The notes: a model not told the origin generated them from the letters alone. Positions 33,900 to 43,891 are shown, counted from the stretch's first letter. The stretch: 64,000 nucleotides of DNA from Methanoculleus sp. UBA374 (GCA_002508705.1 DAYL01000029.1:23916-87915); one strand, 5' to 3'. Made by a program: numbers and translations.

Positions 33900-34470
33900 C
33901 CGGGGAGGCTCCGACCAGGTCTACCCTCCCGCTGAGGACTCCGCACTCCTTCTTCGGGCGGCGCTCCGGGAGGTCCGGCCGACCGACCGGGTGCTGGAGG
34001 TCGGGACCGGGAGCGGCTATGTTGCGGCCGGGTTCTCCGGCCGGGCGTCGGCGGTGGTCGCGACCGATATCAACCCTCACGCGGTGGCTTCGGCCCGCAC
34101 CCGCGGCCTCACGACGGTCCGGACCGATCTTTTTGCAGGGCTCTCGGGCCCGTTCGACCTTGTCCTCTTCAATCCGCCGTACCTCCCGACCGCTCCCGGG
34201 GAGCGGATTGACGACTGGCTGGAGTACGCACTCGACGGAGGGCCCACAGGAAGGGTAACGATTGAACGGTTCGTCGCCGATGTCGGGAGGGTGCTCTCGC
34301 CGTTCGGGAGGGTCCTGCTGCTCGTCTCCTCGCTGACCGGGCTCGATGAAGTCCGGGAACTCTTCGTCCGGGCAGGGTTCGTCCCGTTCATTGTCGACGA
34401 GGAGGCGCTTGAGGGTGAGGTTCTTTATGTACTACGGGCGATGCGGGACCTCTGCCGGATGGGGGCATAA
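33892..34470 (+). CDS. HemK2/Mtq2-type N5-glutamine methyltransferase
   Basis: The protein has 192 residues with SAM motif I LEVGTGSGYVAAGF and the catalytic NPPY motif (LVLFNPPYLPTAPGE), which marks glutamine or adenine amino-group methyltransferases. The short archaeal form corresponds to HemK2/Mtq2, which methylates the GGQ motif of release factor aRF1 with Trm112. The start overlaps ksgA and this gene ends the information-processing block. Confidence 0.92.
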   Translation: MSDRGGSDQVYPPAEDSALLLRAALREVRPTDRVLEVGTGSGYVAAGFSGRASAVVATDINPHAVASARTRGLTTVRTDLFAGLSGPFDLVLFNPPYLPTAPGERIDDWLEYALDGGPTGRVTIERFVADVGRVLSPFGRVLLLVSSLTGLDEVRELFVRAGFVPFIVDEEALEGEVLYVLRAMRDLCRMGA

Positions 34471-34939
34471 GGTGCATGTGGAACTCATGCCCTGTCCCTG
34501 CCGGAGCACCCACCAAAAGCTATCTTTCATTTCTTCCCTTCCTCAAGATTGTTCTAATATCGAACTCATCCCAAAAAGATCTATGAATGTTCTGTATACC
34601 CTTATCGGAGCACGCACCTCCGAAGTTTCTCTCCTCTGAACGATATCCAGGACAGAGAGAGTGAAACGGCTTCCTATTGGCTATCGCCATGTGGGGGAGG
34701 GTCCGGGAGGGGGTGCCCCCCTTCCGGCAAAGGCATTTTGGGATGTCCTCATCTACGTTCCTGTATATTTTTAGGATACCTCGATTATCATGTGGAAGTG
34801 CGTGAAAGTCGGTAAAACGTTCTGTATGGCTTATTTTCGGATAGCATCTCCGCAATCCTATCTATAATGAAGACTAACAGTTGTGTACTGGATAATCTAA
34901 CTCTATTAATGTCATTTGAAAAAAAATAACTGATAGGGG
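34471..34939. other. 469-base gap, start of an AT-rich region
   Basis: No convincing gene. A hairpin at 34703-34726 (CCGGGAGGGGG-TG-CCCCCCTTCCGG, one mismatch) may be a terminator or a genomic repeat. A 111-residue minus frame at 34520-34855 shows no domain or start signal. Base composition falls from GC-rich to AT-rich toward 34,900. Confidence 0.5.
34703..34726. repeat. GC-rich hairpin
   Basis: Near-perfect inverted repeat with a two-base loop, between the end of the KsgA block and the AT-rich insert. Confidence 0.45.
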
Positions 34940-35477
34940 TTAGGGAGTTAGAGCAGTATACTCGTCTACTGCTTCGTAACTTTTCCCATCTGGTGTGGAT
35001 TGTGACGTATGTCCACCCAAACATCTCACCTGATGGAACGTTCATGCTACTAAACGGAACTTTTATTCCGCCTTTCATGAACATGTTTCCATCTTTCCAT
35101 GTTGTTATGGTTCCAGATCCTTGGTAAATCAGTTTGTCTTTTTGTTCTTTGTAGTTGCTATCAAACTTTGTTGTCCAGATCTGAATATCTACAGGAATAT
35201 TGACATCTGAGTACTTGACTGTCTCATCGTATTGGTCGAGTAGGTCCGGATGAACAGTAATCCCATCATCTTCAGCATCGGCATCCCAGTTGTCTCTAAT
35301 TGTGCTCACGCTTGCATGAGTCACTTAGGAAAAGTCGTTTGTCGTAGTTGTAGATCCTTGGGAAGTACCTGTTATCTGATTAGGTGATGCTTGATGATTC
35401 GTTTGTGCCGTTGTGCAGCCAGCCATGCAAATGCAACAAATCGCAATACAGACTACTAGGAATAAGCATTGCCGCAT
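34940..35477 (-). pseudogene. broken lipoprotein gene (in-frame stop plus frameshift)
   Basis: From an ATG at 35477 the frame gives a lipoprotein signal (MRQCLFLVVCIAICCI, then lipobox MAGC) and a Thr/Ser linker. A TAA follows at 35325-35327, and the same frame continues after it with a soluble domain (VDIQIWTTKFDS, LIYQGSGTITTWKDGN, GWTYVTIHT). Near 34988 a one-base shift restores PDGKSYEAVDEYTALTP and a stop at 34940. Two independent lesions suggest a decayed gene. Its AT-rich composition differs from its surroundings, consistent with horizontal acquisition. The similar lipoproteins I know are common in methanogens, but the family is unnamed here. Confidence 0.7.
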
Positions 35478-36157
35478 ATCTTACACCATATCTGGTTTAA
35501 ATCCATATATGCATAATCATTTCGATTTTTTTTAGATATGGACGCTTTAAAGCGACCAGAATAAAAATAACATCTTGGAAAATCGCTAAAACCTCGATAT
35601 TGTCCTCCATTTCCTTTAGTTGAATTTGCCCTATACCTTGGATGAATATCGGCGGTGGGTTTTCCCGTCATACCGCGCATGTACGGGTTGCAGAAGATGG
35701 ATGGAGTGACACCTCTCACCTGCGAAGAACTGAGCCGATGTTCCGGTCAGACAACTCGCACGGAGGTGAATACTATCGTACACGTGTAGAATCCGGAGGA
35801 CTATCGGCCGCATTCTTCCGTGCAGCAGGCCGTGGGCGCGGGAGTTGATCGGGAAGATCCGCCGTTTGGGCGGCGAACGGGAGCTCGATCTCGGTCGGTT
35901 GCGGTGGAAGGCGGTGATCGCGGAGATTTCGGTCCACCTGCTCTTCGGCTCGGTGGCGGCCCCGATCTCTCCTTCGCCCGGACGCGTCCGTTCCCGAACG
36001 GTACCTGAATCTCAGGTTCGTCGACATTGTTCGTGCTCTTACCGCAAACTGCGGTTCCGGATCGTGATCCTTGTGTGACTTCGTTCCCCGGACCTGTTCC
36101 GTCTCCCCCATCTCCCGGGAAAGGTATATATCCCGACGAAGGATATGCGGGAAGTAT
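35478..36157. other. 680-base gap upstream of the Lon-type protease gene
   Basis: The left half is AT-rich, the right half GC-rich. A minus frame (35456-35719) has a SKKNRNDYAYMDLN segment and ends CKICGNAYS, but overlaps the lipoprotein signal region and has no start signal; it could be a gene remnant. The TATA box of the protease gene is at 36122-36130. Confidence 0.45.
36122..36130 (+). promoter_or_regulatory. TATA box for S16 protease-like gene
   Basis: AGGTATATA lies about 30 bases before the start codon at 36158, preceded by GGGAA. Confidence 0.5.
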
Positions 36158-37024
36158 ATGTACATACGGGAGAAGACCCTGGCAATTCTGCTCGTCCTGT
36201 CGCTTGTCATGAACGTCTTCCTCCTTGCCGTTGCCCTCGTTCCGGGAGACGGCCACTCCCCCGCTCTCTCCAGTCCCGGGGAGACTGCTCCGCCTCTCCC
36301 GACGACGATCCCGGCCCCGTGGGAAGGGGAGGCGGGCGGCATGAACACGGCCTCGATGCAGGTGCCGGTCATCCTCCAGAAAGTCGAGGTGGACCGGGGG
36401 GGTCCCTTCCTCTACGAGGAGGTGACCGAAGAAGGAGCGATGGTGAACGTCTCGGTCGAGGTCGTGCCCGGGAAAGGGAGGGTCCTCGTTCAGACAACGC
36501 CCCGGATGGGGATTGTTTTCCAGGATGCCGCGAACCTTGCGGTCGATGTCGCCGCCAACCGCTCCCGTGTGGACCTTGCCGGGAGCGACATCATCTTCAG
36601 CATCCAGGGTCCGGAGGAGGTCTCCGAGGTTGACGGCCCCAGCGCGGGGGCGCTGATGACCATGCTCCTCCTCTCGGTGCTGGAGGGCTTTTCGCTCAAC
36701 GAGAGCGTGACCGTGACGGGGACCATCGATGCAGACGGGCATATCGGCCCGGTCGGCGGCGTCCTCGAGAAAGCAGCGGCCGCTGCGGCAAGCGGGAAGA
36801 CCCTCCTTGTCCTCTCTGAAGAGAACGACCAGGTTGTCGACCGCCGTGATGATGCCCGGTCGTTCGGCGGGCTGAGAATTATGAGGCAGCGTCCGGTTCT
36901 CGTCGATGCAAAGGAGTACATCGAGGAGAATTACGGTATCCGGGTGGCATACGCGGCCAGCCTCGACGACCTGCTCGCCGACGTCCGTGTACCTGCTCCG
37001 GCCGAAACCGCCGCGGCCCTCTGA
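36158..37024 (+). CDS. exported Lon-type (S16) serine protease domain protein
   Basis: The protein has 288 residues from the ATG at 36158. Residues ~7-29 are a signal anchor (LAILLVLSLVMNVFLLAVALV), then a Pro-rich linker. The S16 domain carries Ser162 in DGPSAGALM and Lys205 in GGVLEK, 43 residues apart, the exact spacing of the Lon Ser-Lys dyad. There is no AAA+ domain. It should therefore be an ATP-independent protease at the outside of the membrane. Similar exported Lon-like proteases exist in other archaea; substrate unknown. Confidence 0.85.
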   Translation: MYIREKTLAILLVLSLVMNVFLLAVALVPGDGHSPALSSPGETAPPLPTTIPAPWEGEAGGMNTASMQVPVILQKVEVDRGGPFLYEEVTEEGAMVNVSVEVVPGKGRVLVQTTPRMGIVFQDAANLAVDVAANRSRVDLAGSDIIFSIQGPEEVSEVDGPSAGALMTMLLLSVLEGFSLNESVTVTGTIDADGHIGPVGGVLEKAAAAAASGKTLLVLSEENDQVVDRRDDARSFGGLRIMRQRPVLVDAKEYIEENYGIRVAYAASLDDLLADVRVPAPAETAAAL

Positions 37025-37090
37025 TACCCTTCCAGGTTGTCCCGCGGCGGTGAAGAGTATTTATCATTCCCGGGCGACGTACCCGTACGT

Positions 37091-37720
37091 ATGAAATCAC
37101 AGAGACTTCTGATCATCGGGGTTATTATCGCCGTCGCCCTGATCGCTGTCCTCGCAGTCGTAGTGCTGCCGGGCCTCTCCTCGCCGCCGCAGCCGCCCGG
37201 GCCCGATCCGACCTGGCCCGTCGCGACTCAAACGCCGACGTCCGCCCCGACCCCGACACCGGCGCCCGTCCCCGGGAACGGCACCTACGTCAACGCCACC
37301 TACGGTTATGCCGTCACCTGCCCGGAGGGGTGGTTCTACACCGAGTCCGGAGAGAGCGTATGGTTCTCCTCGCCGGACAAGCACGAAGAGGTCCGCGTGA
37401 ACACGAACCCGCTCCAGAAGGACGCCGATCCGGAACAGGTCCTCGAATCCCTGAACGCGACGTATGCAGAGGACCTTCGCTCCGGGATTGATGCCGAATG
37501 GGTTTCCACGGAGAAGCTCACCCTTGACGGCGTCCCGGGGTATAAGTCGGTCTACTCCGTCCCCCTCCCCGTCCCCGAGGGGGACCGGTATGACTTCATC
37601 ATCCGCTACGCCGTCAAAGACGACGTCATCTACTCGGTTATGCATACCGTATTCCCCCCAAAGTACGATATTTACAACATCGACGCGGCTCCGACGGCCG
37701 AATCGTTCCGTTTCCTTTAA
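37091..37720 (+). CDS. membrane-anchored extracytoplasmic protein (PsbP-like region)
   Basis: The protein has 209 residues from the ATG at 37091. Residues ~5-30 are a signal anchor (RLLIIGVIIAVALIAVLAVVVLPGL), then a Pro/Thr linker (residues ~32-65). The rest (NATYGYAVTCPEGWFYTESGESVWFSSP and following) has the pattern of PsbP-like or PsbP/DUF1795-type domains, where YGYAVTCPEGW is typical. It probably sits outside the cell membrane. It lies 66 bases after the protease gene, possibly the same transcript. Confidence 0.7.
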   Translation: MKSQRLLIIGVIIAVALIAVLAVVVLPGLSSPPQPPGPDPTWPVATQTPTSAPTPTPAPVPGNGTYVNATYGYAVTCPEGWFYTESGESVWFSSPDKHEEVRVNTNPLQKDADPEQVLESLNATYAEDLRSGIDAEWVSTEKLTLDGVPGYKSVYSVPLPVPEGDRYDFIIRYAVKDDVIYSVMHTVFPPKYDIYNIDAAPTAESFRFL

Positions 37721-37775
37721 AAATGAGTGAGGAGAGGCATAAACCCGGGTTGAGCGGTTGTCGGGGAGGTCCCCG

Positions 37776-38021
37776 TCACCTGTTCTCTTCCTGCAGGGCT
37801 CCGGAAGTGTCTTGAGGGAGAGTTGCTTCGGGAGAGATGTCGTAGTAGGGTTCGAGAAGCGGATCGTTTTCACGGTCGTGATACTGTTTCCCTCTACTCC
37901 GGGTCCTCATCCAGAGGCGGATCTGCTGGAGTAATGTCACGTGATTTGACTCCTTTCGTCCGCAGCGGGTGTATCCCCGCTGTGACCTATAGCCGTTCTG
38001 ATTTCCCTGAGATAAAACCAT
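37776..38021 (-). CDS. small hypothetical protein (tentative)
   Basis: An 81-residue frame from the ATG at 38021, with a TATA-like CTTAATAAAC about 40 bases upstream on the same strand. It has a basic N-terminal half (NHVTLLQQIRLWMRTRSRG) and an acidic tail (DPLLEPYYDISPEATLPQD). No ribosome site or family. A TTG start at 38042 is less likely. It occupies most of the 400-base gap between the anchored protein and mutL. Confidence 0.35.
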   Translation of the reverse strand: MVLSQGNQNGYRSQRGYTRCGRKESNHVTLLQQIRLWMRTRSRGKQYHDRENDPLLEPYYDISPEATLPQDTSGALQEENR

Positions 38022-38120
38022 TTTGATACGGCCTTTTGCCAAAAATCCCGAAAAAATCCGGTTTATTAAGAAAATGGGGTGATTACGTTCTCTCTTTTAT
38101 GCCGGGTCAGCCCGGTCTCC

Positions 38121-39869
38121 TTACGTCCGCCGGAAGAGCCCGTCGAGTTTCCGTTTATCGAACGCCACCACCGTCGGCCTCCCGTGCGGGCACGTCCAGG
38201 GGGTCTTCGTCCGGGCGAGCTGTGCGAGGAGGCGCTTCTGCTGGTCGTGCGTGAGCCGGGCTCCCGCCTTCACCGCACCCCTGCAGGCGACGATGCGGGT
38301 GACCGCCTCTCGCCGGTCGGGGGCGGTGCGGGACTCGCCGGCGAGGATCTCGGCGACCGTCTCCCTGATCTCCCCCGGGTCTTCGAGTGCGCCGAGGGCG
38401 GCGGGCACCGCCCGGACAGCGAAGGTGTCCCGACCGAACTCCTCCACCGCGAACCTCTCGCCGGAAAGGATCGGCATCGCATCCCGGAGTGCGGCCGCTT
38501 CCTTCGGAGGGAGGGAGAGGACGACGGGCGTGATCAGTTCCTGCGATCCGGCCGCCGCATCGCGCTGCTCCACGACCTGGTCGTAGAGGACCCTCTCGTG
38601 GGCTGCATGCTGGTCGATGAGATAAAGGGTGCCGTCGCTCCCCTCCGCCACGATGTAGGTCGCGGCCACCTGCCCGACCGGTTCCATCGCGGGGAGGAGG
38701 TTCTCCGTGCCCTCTCCTTCCGTCCTGCGGAGTTGCCTGTCGGAGAGGGTGAGTCCCCGGTGCCCTGCCGTGTAGGAGACCGCGGGCTCGTCGATCACGG
38801 GGGCCGAAGCCGGCTCCGACGGTCCGAAATGCTGCTGCACCGGCTCGGCCGGCGTCTCGCGGGCGAGATCGTGTCCGGCGAGCGCCGTCTCCACGGCGGC
38901 CGCAATCGCTCCCGTGATCTCCCGCTCCCGGGAGAGACGGACCTCCCTTTTCGTCGGGTGGACGTTGACGTCGACGAGACCGGTGTCGATCGCGAGTTCG
39001 ATGAACGCCACCGGGTAGCGGTCCTTCGGGAGGAGATTGCCGTAGCCCGCCCGCACAGCGGCTGCGATCTGCCGTGAGACGATGCTCCTTCCATTGATGC
39101 TGACAACAACCTGCGCGAGGCTCCCCCGGCTCTCCACCGGGCGGGAGACGTAGCCGCGGACAGCGAGGAAGGGGAGCCTGCCTTCGACCGGGATGAGCGT
39201 CCGGGCGAGATCCGCACCGTAAAGGCCGGTGACGGTGGCGAGGAGCCCGCCGGAGCGCTGGGTCGCCATCCGTTCCTTTCCGTTGTGCACCACCCTGAAG
39301 GCGACCTCTCCGTGCGCAAGGGCGAGGTTCTCCACGACGCCGTAAAGGTGGGCGAGTTCGGTGTTCTTGCTCTTTAAGAACTTCCGGCGGGCGGGGGTAT
39401 TGTAGAAGAGGCGCTCAACGACGACCGTCGTCCCCTCCGGGGCCCCGACCTCGCTCTTCTCCACGACCTCGCCGCCCCTGACCCGCACCCGGGTGCCGGC
39501 GAGGGCCCCGGCTCCCCGGGGACGGGTGACCAGGGTCACCTCCGCGACGGCGGCAATGCTTGCAAGCGCCTCGCCCCGGAACCCCAGGGTGCGGATGGCG
39601 GAGAAGTCGGCGATGTCCCGGATCTTGCTCGTCGCGTGGGGGTGGAAGGCAAGTACCGCCTCCTCCTGCGTCATCCCCTCCCCGTCGTCGGTCACCCGGA
39701 TCTTCGTGATCCCGGCCATATCCGAAGAGACATCGACGAGGATGCTCGTCGACCCTGCATCTATCGCGTTCTCCAGGAGTTCCTTCACCACCGATGCGGG
39801 CCGCTCCACGACCTCCCCGGCGGCGATCTGGTTCACGGTATCGGGGTCGAGGACCCGGATCTTCGTCAT
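38121..39869 (-). CDS. mutL: DNA mismatch repair protein MutL
   Basis: The protein has 582 residues. The N-terminal GHKL ATPase has IAAGEVVERPASVVKELLENAIDAG and TLGFRGEALASIAAV. The C-terminal domain keeps endonuclease motifs DQHAAHERVLYDQ (final acidic residue Asp in place of Glu), ACRGAVKAG, CPHGRP and a C-terminal FRR, so it is probably a nicking MutL. It overlaps mutS by 4 bases. MutS-MutL are patchy in archaea and often acquired from bacteria. Confidence 0.96.
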   Translation of the reverse strand: MTKIRVLDPDTVNQIAAGEVVERPASVVKELLENAIDAGSTSILVDVSSDMAGITKIRVTDDGEGMTQEEAVLAFHPHATSKIRDIADFSAIRTLGFRGEALASIAAVAEVTLVTRPRGAGALAGTRVRVRGGEVVEKSEVGAPEGTTVVVERLFYNTPARRKFLKSKNTELAHLYGVVENLALAHGEVAFRVVHNGKERMATQRSGGLLATVTGLYGADLARTLIPVEGRLPFLAVRGYVSRPVESRGSLAQVVVSINGRSIVSRQIAAAVRAGYGNLLPKDRYPVAFIELAIDTGLVDVNVHPTKREVRLSREREITGAIAAAVETALAGHDLARETPAEPVQQHFGPSEPASAPVIDEPAVSYTAGHRGLTLSDRQLRRTEGEGTENLLPAMEPVGQVAATYIVAEGSDGTLYLIDQHAAHERVLYDQVVEQRDAAAGSQELITPVVLSLPPKEAAALRDAMPILSGERFAVEEFGRDTFAVRAVPAALGALEDPGEIRETVAEILAGESRTAPDRREAVTRIVACRGAVKAGARLTHDQQKRLLAQLARTKTPWTCPHGRPTVVAFDKRKLDGLFRRT

Positions 39870-42487
39870 CGCTCACCGTCCTCTCCGTTTGCAAGTCTCT
39901 GGAGCCTGCAGAGGGTATTCAGCGCATCAACCGGCGTCATCTCGTTCGGGTTCATGTTTTTGAGTTCCCTGACCGCGGGGTTCTCTTCGACGACTCCTTC
40001 GCCGGTGTCGACGAGGAGCATCTGGGTGTAGCGGGGGGCCCGCGGTCCGCCCGAGGGTTCCCGCGCCGCCTCTTCCTTCAGGATCGCCATCGCCCGGTCG
40101 GTTACCTTCTTCGGGATGCCGGCAAGGTGCGCCACGTGAACGCCGTAACTCTTGTCGGTTGCGCCGGGGATGATCTTACGGAGGAAAACAACCTCGTTTC
40201 CCGTATCCTTCACGGCAAAATGGAAGTTCTTCACCCGTTTGAGCGAGTCCTCAAGGTCGATCAGGTCGTGGAAATGGGTTGCAAAGAGCGTCCGCGGCCC
40301 GACAACCGCTTTTCCGTGCAGGAACTCCACCACCGCACGGGCGATTGCGCACCCGTCGAGCGTACTCGTCCCCCGCCCGATCTCGTCGAGGATGACGAGG
40401 CTCTGCGGCGTCGCGTTGTTTAGGATGTTTGCGAGTTCCAGCATCTCGACCATGAACGTGGACTGCCCCGAAGCAAGGTCGTCGAACGCCCCCACCCGGG
40501 TAAAGACCCGGTCCACAAGCCCGACGGTGGCGTGGCGTGCCGGGACGAAACTCCCCATCTGAGCCATGATGCAGCAGAGCGCCACCGCCCGCATGTAGGT
40601 GGACTTGCCCGCCATGTTCGCCCCGGTGATGATCATGATCTGGTCGTCGGAGGCGTCAAGGTCCGTGTCGTTCGGGACGAACGGCACCGGGAGGTGCCGC
40701 TCCACCACCGGGTGGCGGCCGTCCCGGATGATTATCCGGCCGCTCTCTTCGATCACCGGCCGGGAGTAGCCGTACCGGGCGGCGTTCTCGGCGAGTGCGG
40801 CGTAGACGTCGAGCAGTCCCACCGCCCGTGCGGTCGCCTGGAGACCCGGGACGTCCTCCGCGAGCGTCCGGATGAGTTCGGCGTAGATCTCCGCTTCGAG
40901 GGCGGTAAGGCGCTCCTCCGCGGTCGCGATCAGCGCTTCCTTCTCCCGGAGGTCGGGTATCGTGTAGCGCTCGCCGTTCGCGGTCGTCTGCCGGCGCTCG
41001 TACTCCGGCGGCACCAGGTGCAGGTTCGGTTTCGTCACCTCGATGTAGTAGCCGAAGACCCGGTTGTAGCCGACCTTGAGTGACTTAATTCCGGTCCTCT
41101 CCCGCTCCTGCTGCTGGAACTCCGCTATCCAGTCTTTCCCGGTCGTCGCGAGGTGCCGGAGTTCGTCGAGTTTCGCATTGAACCCCTCCCGGATCATCCC
41201 GCCGGACTTCGCAAGCGCCGGGGGGTCGTCCACGATAGCCCGGTCGACGAGGTCCGTCACGCGGGTATGGTCGCTCATAGCGTCAAGGGCTTCGCGGATG
41301 AGGGCCGGGGCGTCGCCGGAAAAGAGCGCTTTAACGTCCGGAATCGCGCGAAGCGAATCGCGGAGCGTCGAAAGGTCCCGGGGGCCGGCATTCCCGTAGG
41401 CGATCCTCCCTGCAATTCGTTCGATATCGGCAAAGTCGCCGAGGGCTGCGCGAAGCGCCTGCCGGTCGAGGGCATGGTCGACAAACCACTCCACGGCGTC
41501 GAGACGCTCTTCGATGGCGGCCTTCCTGACCAGAGGGCCGATAAGGAACGACCGCATCGTCCGGCTCCCCATCGAGGTCTCCGTGACGTCGAGCGCGGCA
41601 AGAAGCGTGTTCCCGTCGCCTTCTCCCCGGATGCCTGTCGTGATCTCAAGGTTTCGAAGCGTGATCGCATCGAGCACCATGTTATCCGACGGGACCCTGG
41701 TCGCGAGCCCCGTGATGTGGGCGAGGGGCGATTGCTGGGTTTCCTGGGCGTAGCGGAGAGCCGCCCCGGCCGCGGCGATTGCTCCCGCCATGTCGGCGCA
41801 CCCGTAGCCGTCGAGCGTCGCGGTTCCGAACTGCCCGCAGAGGCGCTCATATGCTGCATCCCGGTCGAAAACGTCGTCGCGGTAGCGGCTCACCGTCACC
41901 CCGAGGTTTTCGAGCCGGGCGGGAAGCGCGCCCGCAAGACTCTCGGGGACGATTGCCTCCGACGGGCGGTATCTCACCACCTCCGAGACGATATCGGCGC
42001 AGTCATGCGCGCCGCTCCCGGAGGAGACGAAGAACTCGCCGGTGGAGACGTCCAGAAACGCGAGGCCGAAGGTATCCTTCCGGTCGGGGGCTATCGCCAT
42101 CAGGTAATGGGCTCCCGCAGAGCCGAGCATCGAAGAGTCGATCAGGGTCCCCGGGGTGATCACCCTCGTGACATCCCGCTTCACCACGCCTTTTGCGGTC
42201 TTCGGGTCCTCGATCTGATCGCAGATCACCACCTTGTAGCCCTTGCCTACCAGGCGGGCGATGTAGCCGTCGGCGGCGTGGTGGGGTACGCCCGCAAGCG
42301 GCATCCGGTCGCCGTTCTTATCCCTTCCCCGGGCGGTCAGGGTGATATCGAGTTCCCGGGCCACCACGCCGGCGTCCTCGCCGAACGTCTCGTAAAAGTC
42401 CCCCATCCGGAAGAAGAGGATGGCGTCGGGGTACCGGGCCTTCACTGAGTAATACTGCCGCATTGCCGGGGTCGGTCCGTCGGTCAT
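39866..42487 (-). CDS. mutS: DNA mismatch repair protein MutS
   Basis: The protein has 873 residues from the ATG at 42487 (preceded by a GTG codon). It starts with TPAMRQYYSVKARYPDAILFFRMGDFYETF, where the Phe-x-Glu mismatch wedge usually lies (here FYETF), and has the ABC-type P-loop ITGANMAGKSTYMRAV near residue 620, then LVILDEIGRGTSTLDG. It recognises mismatches and starts repair with MutL. It is the first gene of the operon; its upstream region (42488-42634) has GC-rich to mixed sequence and no clear TATA. Confidence 0.97.
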   Translation of the reverse strand: MTDGPTPAMRQYYSVKARYPDAILFFRMGDFYETFGEDAGVVARELDITLTARGRDKNGDRMPLAGVPHHAADGYIARLVGKGYKVVICDQIEDPKTAKGVVKRDVTRVITPGTLIDSSMLGSAGAHYLMAIAPDRKDTFGLAFLDVSTGEFFVSSGSGAHDCADIVSEVVRYRPSEAIVPESLAGALPARLENLGVTVSRYRDDVFDRDAAYERLCGQFGTATLDGYGCADMAGAIAAAGAALRYAQETQQSPLAHITGLATRVPSDNMVLDAITLRNLEITTGIRGEGDGNTLLAALDVTETSMGSRTMRSFLIGPLVRKAAIEERLDAVEWFVDHALDRQALRAALGDFADIERIAGRIAYGNAGPRDLSTLRDSLRAIPDVKALFSGDAPALIREALDAMSDHTRVTDLVDRAIVDDPPALAKSGGMIREGFNAKLDELRHLATTGKDWIAEFQQQERERTGIKSLKVGYNRVFGYYIEVTKPNLHLVPPEYERRQTTANGERYTIPDLREKEALIATAEERLTALEAEIYAELIRTLAEDVPGLQATARAVGLLDVYAALAENAARYGYSRPVIEESGRIIIRDGRHPVVERHLPVPFVPNDTDLDASDDQIMIITGANMAGKSTYMRAVALCCIMAQMGSFVPARHATVGLVDRVFTRVGAFDDLASGQSTFMVEMLELANILNNATPQSLVILDEIGRGTSTLDGCAIARAVVEFLHGKAVVGPRTLFATHFHDLIDLEDSLKRVKNFHFAVKDTGNEVVFLRKIIPGATDKSYGVHVAHLAGIPKKVTDRAMAILKEEAAREPSGGPRAPRYTQMLLVDTGEGVVEENPAVRELKNMNPNEMTPVDALNTLCRLQRLANGEDGER

Positions 42488-42634
42488 CACTTCTCTTTAT
42501 ACAATCCGCACGGAGCAACATAAGAGTAACTCCCCCGGAATTTCGTCGGATACGGCCGCGGTTCGATGCCCGGACAGGGCGGGCCCTGCCAAACTACATA
42601 CGTCTGGAGCGCACACAAATAACGCGAAAGTATT

Positions 42635-43888
42635 ATGGCGGCGACGATCGCAGAGAAGATATTCTCAATGAAATGCGGCCGGACCGTCCGCGCAGGTGAC
42701 GTCGTGATGGCGCCGGTGGATGCGGCGATGATCCACGACATCACCGGTCCGCTGGCAGTCCGCGTCTTTGGCGAGATGGGTGGAAAGCGCGTTTATGATC
42801 CGGATCGGATTATCATGCTCTTCGATCACCAGGTGCCCGCCGATTCGATACCGGCCGCCGAGAACCACGTCTTCATGAGGCGGTTTGCAGAGGAGCAGGG
42901 GATCCGCAACTACGACCTTCTCGAGGGCGTCTGCCACCAGGTTGTTATGGAGAAAGGGCGGGCGGCGCCCGGCGAGATCATCGTCGGGACCGACTCCCAC
43001 ACCTGCACCTACGGTGCGGCGGGTGCATTTGCGACCGGCATCGGTTCGACCGATATGGGGTTCGTGCTGAAGTTCGGGGCGCTTTACTTCCGGGTGCCCG
43101 AGAGCATCCTTCTTGAGATCGACGGGGCCTTCGGCCGGAGAGTCGGTCCAAAAGACCTGATCCTCTCGCTCGTCGGCGACATCGGCGCCGACGGTGCGAC
43201 CTATACGGCGCTTGAGTTCACCGGCGGGGCCATGCACGATATGGACATGGCGGGCCGGATGACCTGTGCGAACATGGCGATCGAGATGGGGGCAAAGGCG
43301 GGAATCGTCCGGCCCGACGAGACTACCCGGGACTACGTCGCCGCCCGCCGCGGGGTCGAACCGCTCGATCTTGCCGGCGACGCAGACGCAGACTACCGGG
43401 AGCGCAGGCACTACGACGTCACCGACCTTTCTCCGCAGGTCGCCGTCCCCCATAACGTGGACAACGTCGTGGACGTCGCCGACGTCGCGGGGACGAAGGT
43501 CGACCAGGTCTTCATCGGCTCCTGCACCAACGGGCGCTACGAGGACCTCGCGGAGGCCGCCGGGGTGCTCGGGATCGCCGACCGCTTTGCAGCCGGCGTC
43601 CGGGTGATCGTCATCCCGGCCTCACGCACCGAGTACCTCAAGGCCCTCCGGGCCGGCCTCGTTGAACGGTTCGTTGAGGCGGGAGCCCTCGTCGAGGCTC
43701 CCTGCTGCGGCCCCTGCATGGGCGGGGCGTTCGGGCTCCTCGCTCCCGGCGAGGTCTCGCTCTCCACGTCGAACCGGAACTTCCGGGGCAGGCAGGGGAG
43801 CGCGCAGGCGTCGGTCTACCTTGCCTCCCCGGCGACGGCGGCGGCAAGCGCCCTCTACGGCGAGATCACCGACCCGAGGGAGGCGTGA
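42635..43888 (+). CDS. leuC: 3-isopropylmalate/homoaconitate dehydratase large subunit
   Basis: The protein has 417 residues, the short archaeal LeuC/HacA type. Iron-sulfur ligands are [13 protein letters not shown] and [29 protein letters not shown] is the substrate-domain signature. It either isomerises isopropylmalate (leucine synthesis) or homocitrate-type substrates (coenzyme B synthesis). It precedes the small subunit by three bases and leuB by overlap, so the operon encodes a complete isomerase plus dehydrogenase. Confidence 0.93.
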   Translation: MAATIAEKIFSMKCGRTVRAGDVVMAPVDAAMIHDITGPLAVRVFGEMGGKRVYDPDRIIMLFDHQVPADSIPAAENHVFMRRFAEEQGIRNYDLLEGVCHQVVMEKGRAAPGEIIVGTDSHTCTYGAAGAFATGIGSTDMGFVLKFGALYFRVPESILLEIDGAFGRRVGPKDLILSLVGDIGADGATYTALEFTGGAMHDMDMAGRMTCANMAIEMGAKAGIVRPDETTRDYVAARRGVEPLDLAGDADADYRERRHYDVTDLSPQVAVPHNVDNVVDVADVAGTKVDQVFIGSCTNGRYEDLAEAAGVLGIADRFAAGVRVIVIPASRTEYLKALRAGLVERFVEAGALVEAPCCGPCMGGAFGLLAPGEVSLSTSNRNFRGRQGSAQASVYLASPATAAASALYGEITDPREA

Positions 43889-43891
43889 ATC

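Noticed and set aside
34520..34855. 111-codon leftward frame
   Set aside because: No start signal or domain; crosses a GC hairpin and a composition change.
35456..35719. 87-codon leftward frame ending CKICGNAYS
   Set aside because: Overlaps the lipoprotein signal region in another frame and has no start signal; at most a remnant.
41153..42448. 431-codon frame antisense to mutS
   Set aside because: Shadow of a confident gene.
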